The translations under genes were made by a program, and so were the position numbers. This document shows, in pieces, positions 6,781-10,992 of a stretch of 10,992 nt of DNA. The notes beneath the pieces are model-generated. The model was not told where the DNA came from, did not search any database, and saw nothing but the letters and a program-made list of their open reading frames with translations. Every line of letters begins with the position of its first letter. The first letter of the stretch is position 1. This stretch comes from SZUA-370 sp034003955 (lineage in GTDB: Bacteria; Spirochaetota; Spirochaetia; Treponematales; UBA12059): NCBI GenBank assembly GCA_034003955.1, contig JAVEXO010000069.1, forward strand, positions 1 through 10,992, in the 5' to 3' direction.

Positions 6781-6805
6781 CCCCGACATGATCGGGCCAT
6801 AGGAT
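6777..6805 (+). promoter_or_regulatory. Candidate sigma70 promoter for the DISM/SpoIIE-like receptor gene
   Basis: TTGACC (6777-6782) is followed after 17 bases by TAGGAT (6800-6805). The predicted transcription start, near 6812, is only about five bases before the ATG at 6817, so the message would be almost leaderless. That agrees with the lack of a Shine-Dalgarno there. Confidence 0.38.
6782..6796. repeat. Short inverted repeat in the promoter spacer
   Basis: CCCGA (6782-6786) and TCGGG (6792-6796) flank a five-base loop, within the spacer of the plus-strand promoter and directly beside the larger palindrome. It may be a second operator half-site pair or chance. Confidence 0.35.
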
Positions 6806-6816
6806 GTGACAAAGCA

Positions 6817-8994
6817 ATGAAACGACTTACAAGCATACTAGTGTTTATAATCGCAGCCGGTACAGCCCAGGCACAGTTCGTCGACCTTGGTGACTCGGCG
6901 ACCTTTGTTCGTGTGGGTTTCGAGGATTCCTGGACGCGCATCATGCCGCGTATAGACGACCCGGCATGGTCAATACTGCCGCCGACGAGAGGGGCACGAA
7001 CCCTGCAGATACGAGATATGGGGCTTCCCGGGATCAAGCAGGGCGGGATATTTTCAATCCTGCCTGAGCCTGCTATAGATTGCACCTTCGTCATTCCATT
7101 CCAGGTTGATCTCACCCTGCTCAATGCAAGTGATCCAGCGCTGTTCCTCAAGCACATAGGGCAGGAATGGGCCGTGTATCTTAATGGCGTACTCTTGCGA
7201 AGCGAGCTTGTTCGCTCAGGTTCTGGCTCTGATTATATTGAACGCTCGCTGTATGATGTTGTCGTGCCACTGGATAAGCGTCGTCTTGTGAGGGGAGAGA
7301 ACCTCCTGGCATTCAGGATTAGGGGTGACCCCGTAGATGACGAGATGGGTTTTGGAGAAACTGGCCCTTACGTCATAGACTCGTACCGTGCCCTGGCCTC
7401 AAGCAACCGAGAGTATCTCGACCTGATGATCCTGGGCGTGTACGCATTCTTTGCCCTCTACCATGGTGTGTTGTTCATGATGAGGCCAAAGGATAAGGGT
7501 CCCCTGTTTTTTGGTGTATCAACCTTGCTTGTTGCGACGTTCCTGGCTTCCAGGACTAATGTTGCACCATCCATCATAGCCGATACCTCTCTTCTAGAAC
7601 GGATAGAATATGCCGCCTTATTCCTGTCACTCCCGGCCATACTGGCCTTTGTGGATAGACTGCTCCATCAGGAACGCTCGCGCTTCCTAGGAATTTTTAC
7701 CATGGTATCGCTGGTGCTGACTCTAGCATCACAGTTTCTTCGTATCGAGCCTATCCTCCTGTTATGGTATGTGCTGGCCATAGGGGCCGTGCTGTATGCC
7801 CTGGTTTTTTCCTTTGGCAAGGCATTCCGTGATGAATATAGGAAGTTGCGTTCTGGGGACGATGGCGATGAAGACAATGATAGGCTTGGTGAGAGGTCTG
7901 TATCCGTCTCAATACGCGACCTCGTGTTTCGCAGCGACTCAGGTAGAATATTCATAGGGGTGCTGATAATGAGTGCCGCCTTAGTCTTTGATATCCTTGA
8001 GGCCGGAGCCTTGGGAGGGCCCTTGTTCTGGTCCAAGTATGCATTCTTCGTATTCATTCTACTCACCTCGTCTATACTGGCAGGGCAGTTTGCCAAGGTG
8101 TCTGAGCGGGCTGCGGCTATGAACGTGGGCCTGGAAGCCGAGGTAGAGGCCAGAACGGCCCAGCTTTCCAAGGCGACATCTGAACGAGTTAGACTGAATG
8201 AGGAAATAGCACGGGCTAACATCAGTCTGTCCGAGGTGATGGAAGACTCCGATAGAGATGTACAGATTGCCGCCGCCGTGCAGAGGGGCTTCTTTCCGGC
8301 TAAACCTCCTGTGCTCAAGGGTTGGGACATAGCCTATGTCTTTGAACCGGCCTCTGGTGTATCGGGAGACTTCTACGATGTATATCAGAAGACAGATGAC
8401 CTGTCCGGGGCGCTTATAGGAACGGTATCGGGTTATGGTGTCGCCAGCGCCCTGGTCACCGTCTTAGTCAAGAACATATTCAATCGCAGGGTGCTTGAGA
8501 TGAGCGACAATCCTATAACCTCCACTTTAATGGAGATAAACCGGGAATTGGTCAGGGAACTTGCAGCCGTCGGCAACACCGTTTCATGCTCCTTTCTCAA
8601 GATTAAAGGATCTCGAGTCGAGTATATTAATGCCTCGCATACCGATGCCCTGTTCCGCAGAGCCGGTCGCCGTGATGCCGCTATCATTCAAACCAGGGAA
8701 GGCCTAAAAAAGGCTCCTCCACTAGGCCGAGACGACTTCACGCCTGGCTCTGCCGGTTTAGGCCTCAGCGCCTCTCCTGGAGACGCCATACTTCTGCATA
8801 CAGAAGGGCTTTCGTCTAGCGCCAACGGCAAGCACATCCAGTATGGCATGGATCGCCTAAGAGATGCCTTTGGCCAGGCAGATCCCGATAGTGCGGAGTC
8901 AATGTTGGCCTCTGTGATGATAGACTTCAGGAATTTCATGGCTGGCTCCAAGACGGCGGATGATATTACGGCCATGGTGCTAGTCAGGCGTTAG
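6817..8994 (+). CDS. DISM-7TM receptor with degenerate SpoIIE/PP2C-like output domain
   Basis: This 725-residue membrane receptor has a signal peptide (1-20, ending AQAQ), then a periplasmic region (about 21-190) with the spacing of a 7TMR-DISM carbohydrate-binding-like sensor, including the segment W118 AVYLNGVLL. About seven membrane helices follow (about 200-425), interrupted by an acidic loop (348-358). A coiled-coil linker (about 428-475) leads to a SpoIIE/RsbU-like domain (about 480-725). Family members dephosphorylate anti-sigma-antagonist proteins. Metal-site motifs are partly kept: SGDFYD (516-521, Asp518) and ADDIT (714-718). The usual DVSGHG motif, however, reads TVSGYG (536-541), with Thr536 replacing the metal-binding Asp, and the usual TDG reads TEG (662-664). 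Activity is therefore doubtful; it may act as a binding protein. The start is supported by the signal peptide, though no Shine-Dalgarno is visible. Confidence 0.87.
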   Translation: MKRLTSILVFIIAAGTAQAQFVDLGDSATFVRVGFEDSWTRIMPRIDDPAWSILPPTRGARTLQIRDMGLPGIKQGGIFSILPEPAIDCTFVIPFQVDLTLLNASDPALFLKHIGQEWAVYLNGVLLRSELVRSGSGSDYIERSLYDVVVPLDKRRLVRGENLLAFRIRGDPVDDEMGFGETGPYVIDSYRALASSNREYLDLMILGVYAFFALYHGVLFMMRPKDKGPLFFGVSTLLVATFLASRTNVAPSIIADTSLLERIEYAALFLSLPAILAFVDRLLHQERSRFLGIFTMVSLVLTLASQFLRIEPILLLWYVLAIGAVLYALVFSFGKAFRDEYRKLRSGDDGDEDNDRLGERSVSVSIRDLVFRSDSGRIFIGVLIMSAALVFDILEAGALGGPLFWSKYAFFVFILLTSSILAGQFAKVSERAAAMNVGLEAEVEARTAQLSKATSERVRLNEEIARANISLSEVMEDSDRDVQIAAAVQRGFFPAKPPVLKGWDIAYVFEPASGVSGDFYDVYQKTDDLSGALIGTVSGYGVASALVTVLVKNIFNRRVLEMSDNPITSTLMEINRELVRELAAVGNTVSCSFLKIKGSRVEYINASHTDALFRRAGRRDAAIIQTREGLKKAPPLGRDDFTPGSAGLGLSASPGDAILLHTEGLSSSANGKHIQYGMDRLRDAFGQADPDSAESMLASVMIDFRNFMAGSKTADDITAMVLVRR

Positions 8995-9058
8995 ACCCGG
9001 GTATACAAGTCTTGCTGGGCGCCATGACCAGAGTGTGCTGCGGCCAATGGCTGTTTGA

Positions 9059-9087
9059 ATGACGCCAGGCCGCGGACCGTGTATACT
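9059..9087 (+). promoter_or_regulatory. Weak candidate promoter before the nuclease-like gene
   Basis: ATGACG (9059-9064, four of six) is followed after 17 bases by TATACT (9082-9087, five of six). If used, transcription starts near 9094 and translation must begin downstream of the ATG at 9059, favouring the TTG at 9110. The -10 is good but the -35 is ordinary. Confidence 0.28.
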
Positions 9088-9829
9088 CTATATCGTGGAA
9101 TCATCGGTTTTGCTCAAAGGAACCTGCCTCCCTGTAGCCGAGTCACCTGGAATAGGGCTCTATGCGGAGCGAGGACTCCATGCCGCCCTGAAGGCCAGAT
9201 ACGCGGCGCTCCCGGGTGCCAGGCTGGAGGTGGCAGTAGCCGGCAAGATTGTAGACGTCGTCCTGCCTGACGAGCTTGTGGAGGTTCAGAGCCGGAATCT
9301 TGGCTCTATAGTCGAAAAGCTCCTGCACCTTGCCTGTGTTATGCCTGTACGGGTGGTACACCCCATAATCGTGGAGACAATCATAGAGAGGCTTGACCCT
9401 AAGGACGGTGCTCTAGCGTCGAGGCGCACGTCTAAGACGCGGCGAGACCTGTATAGCCTGTTCGACGAACTGGTAAAGGCCAGCCTCATAGTGTCATCCC
9501 CAAACATACGCTTTGATGTACTCCTCGTTAGAGTCCGTGAGGTTCGCATCCGTGATGGATCGGGCTCCTGGCGCAGGCGGGGTGACCGCGTATGTTCTCG
9601 CGACCTCGACTCTGTATTGTCGACGACGAGCCTTGACACACGGGCCGACTGGCTAGCCCTCCTGCCGCCAGGCTTGGCTGAGCCCATAGACTCATCGAGC
9701 CTGGGCGAGGCGCTTGGCATACCGCCAGCGCGAGCACGAAAGATACTCTATACCTATGGTCGCGCCGGGCTCCTTAAGGAAGCCGGCATGGTGGCTCGTC
9801 GCAAGCAATACCGTGCTGTACCATGCTAG
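9059..9829 (+). CDS. Uncharacterised protein with nuclease-like N-terminal and winged-helix-like C-terminal regions
   Basis: I do not recognise a named family. The 256-residue protein has no signal peptide or membrane helix. Its N-terminal half shows YAERGLHAALK (35-45), then GKIVDVVLPDELVEVQSRN (62-80). A conserved-looking Glu37, Asp66 and a Glu75-x-Gln77 on a strand are the layout of PD-(D/E)xK restriction-like folds, with Gln in place of Lys. A basic stretch (121-130) and WRRRGDR (171-177) follow. The end (about 196-256) is compatible with a winged helix. I recall similar hypothetical proteins in Chloroflexota, without assigned function. The start is uncertain: ATG 9059 has no Shine-Dalgarno, and a candidate promoter overlaps it. 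In-frame TTG 9110, with GGAA ten to thirteen bases upstream, would give 239 residues and keep the whole conserved region. It shares a CTAG with the convergent aminotransferase gene. Confidence 0.72.
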   Translation: MTPGRGPCILYIVESSVLLKGTCLPVAESPGIGLYAERGLHAALKARYAALPGARLEVAVAGKIVDVVLPDELVEVQSRNLGSIVEKLLHLACVMPVRVVHPIIVETIIERLDPKDGALASRRTSKTRRDLYSLFDELVKASLIVSSPNIRFDVLLVRVREVRIRDGSGSWRRRGDRVCSRDLDSVLSTTSLDTRADWLALLPPGLAEPIDSSSLGEALGIPPARARKILYTYGRAGLLKEAGMVARRKQYRAVPC

Positions 9830-10959
9830 ACTGATTGCCGCTCCAGCCACCATTCAAGCCTGCCGAGGGCCTCTGGCATGTTGGCCCGGCCAAAGCCTAT
9901 CCTGAAATACGAAGGATCAAAGCCATAGAACGTGCCGGGCAGGAGAAGGACTCCTGCCTCTGCTACAACACGCTCAGCCATCGCTTCTGCGTCGGATCCG
10001 TCACTCAGATGTGGAAAGGCAATGGAGCTACCCTCTGGTGGCGTCCAGCGTGCAAAATTTGGCCTGCGTGCAAAGAATGACTCCAAAAGTGCGGTATTCC
10101 TGGCCACGATACCGCGGTTGCGTGCCGCTATGTGTTCAAGGTTGCGTATGGCTATCTCTGCTATTGCCTCGCTCGGGGCCGAGGCGCAGATGGAATTATA
10201 GTCCTTGACGACGGCAACGGCGTCGAGGATATCGGCTCTCCTCGAGGCTAGCCATCCTATCCTGAGCCCAGCAAGCCCTGAGTGTTTGCTCAGTACATCG
10301 AGCGCAACACCGTTTTCATACTCCTCGCACACCGATGGCAGACGACTTTCCTGTTTGCGTTCAAGCCGACGATAGACCTCGTCGACCAGGAGTACGGCTC
10401 CCGCCTTGCGGGCAATGCCGACTATGGCCTCGAACTCGTTCCTGGTCGGGAGTGCTCCTGTTGGATTATGCGGAGCATTGAGTACTATCAGCTTTGTATT
10501 CTTTCCTACGAGACTAGCCAGTTCGTCGGGGTCTATGGCCCAGCGCTTCGTCGGGCTGGTTACTTCACGGAAGTTCCAGGGGACGACATCGCAACCTAGA
10601 GAGGCCGGAATTTCTGCCAAAGATTGATAGCATGGGAAGTTGACGACGACCCGGTCTCCAGGAGACAGGATGGCCATGCACAGGTTGAGTATGGCCTCCT
10701 CGGCGCCAGAATGGACGAAGATGTCGTCGGGTGAAAGGCCTGCGTAGTGTGTCGCGATGGCGGCTCTGAGTGACGGGGCCCCGCGTGTCTCGGTATAACC
10801 AAGCCTGAGGTCCAGGAGGCCGTCCAGAGCATGCTCTTCCATTGCCAGAATCTCGCGTATTGGAAACGATTCACAGTCAGATGAACAGAGCAGGTATTTG
10901 GCGCTGAACTCGTGTTTTGCAAAGAAACGTTCCAAGGCGAATGGCTTGAAGAATCCCAT
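9826..10959 (-). CDS. PLP-dependent class I/II (fold type I) aminotransferase
   Basis: This is a 377-residue cytosolic enzyme predicted to transfer an amino group between an amino acid and a 2-oxo acid using pyridoxal phosphate. Visible family motifs are YTETRGAPSLRAAIA (55-69), HSGAEEAI (83-90, phosphate-side loop), NAPHNPTG (161-168, with the cofactor-ring Asn), DEVYR (193-197, with the pyridine-binding Asp), SKHSGLAGLRIGW (224-236, with Schiff-base Lys225) and YFRIGFGR near the C-terminus, providing the carboxylate-binding Arg. All catalytic residues are present and the length is normal. The specificity is not evident; the N-terminal ALERFFAKHEFSAKY differs from the classic aspartate and histidinol-phosphate enzymes. 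ATG 10959 is preceded on its strand by GGGAAAGG. It stands alone on its strand. Confidence 0.93.
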   Translation of the reverse strand: MGFFKPFALERFFAKHEFSAKYLLCSSDCESFPIREILAMEEHALDGLLDLRLGYTETRGAPSLRAAIATHYAGLSPDDIFVHSGAEEAILNLCMAILSPGDRVVVNFPCYQSLAEIPASLGCDVVPWNFREVTSPTKRWAIDPDELASLVGKNTKLIVLNAPHNPTGALPTRNEFEAIVGIARKAGAVLLVDEVYRRLERKQESRLPSVCEEYENGVALDVLSKHSGLAGLRIGWLASRRADILDAVAVVKDYNSICASAPSEAIAEIAIRNLEHIAARNRGIVARNTALLESFFARRPNFARWTPPEGSSIAFPHLSDGSDAEAMAERVVAEAGVLLLPGTFYGFDPSYFRIGFGRANMPEALGRLEWWLERQSV

Positions 10960-10974
10960 GGTACCGGCCTTTCC

Positions 10975-10990
10975 CGCGCGGCATAGCGCG
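10975..10990 (-). repeat. GC-rich hairpin in the leader of the aminotransferase gene
   Basis: CGCGC (10975-10979) and GCGCG (10986-10990) are inverted repeats around a six-base loop. On the minus strand the hairpin sits immediately upstream of the GGGAAAGG ribosome binding region of the aminotransferase. It could influence translation, but too little upstream sequence is visible to judge. Confidence 0.35.
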
Positions 10991-10992
10991 AA

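Noticed and set aside
7668..8330. 220-residue minus-strand frame inside the receptor gene
   Set aside because: It is antisense to the receptor and coiled-coil linker, Ser/Arg-rich and without family motifs.
8995..9058. Terminator or RNA gene after the receptor
   Set aside because: The gap holds small palindromes (CCCGGG, GTATAC) but no stem followed by a U-tract and no recognisable RNA.

Overview
The window is a compact, slightly GC-rich bacterial segment with frequent ATA isoleucine codons, TTG as well as ATG starts, and almost no spare sequence between convergent genes. The large receptor at 6817-8994 (secreted DISM-type sensor, seven-helix membrane domain, SpoIIE/PP2C-like output) is an architecture I associate most with Spirochaetota. 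I would guess a free-living or thermophilic spirochaete, but no marker gene here proves it.

Layout. 1-696: C-terminal part of a TrkH-type potassium channel subunit, cut by the window edge. 701-2101 (minus): a membrane diguanylate cyclase with a CHASE sensor. 2102-2434: a divergent intergenic region with two face-to-face promoters whose -35 boxes overlap, followed on the plus strand by a roughly 230-nt structured leader. I read the core of this leader (about 2216-2353) as a ykkC-family riboswitch aptamer. 2435-5098: a three-gene ABC-2 export operon (ATPase plus two membrane subunits), followed after 49 nt by an MFS transporter (5148-6404). 6397-6708 (minus): a small membrane-anchored DUF4359-like protein. 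6709-6816: a second divergent intergenic region, with an 8-bp-arm palindrome lying over both -35 boxes. 6817-8994: the DISM/7TM/SpoIIE-like receptor, whose phosphatase domain lacks a key metal-binding aspartate. 9059-9829: an unrecognised protein with a restriction-endonuclease-like motif pattern and a possible C-terminal winged helix. 9826-10959 (minus): a PLP-dependent class I/II aminotransferase.

How it fits together. The most interesting unit is the leader RNA plus ABC exporter plus MFS transporter: four genes reading as one efflux unit that may be switched by a small ligand of the ykkC group (guanidine, ppGpp, PRPP or nucleoside diphosphates, depending on subtype). The subtype and the exported substrate cannot be settled by eye. 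The other genes are signalling (cyclic-di-GMP synthesis, a SpoIIE-like receptor), ion uptake and amino-acid metabolism. Nothing suggests that they form one pathway with the exporter. I see no tRNA, rRNA, CRISPR array, insertion sequence or convincing intrinsic terminator.
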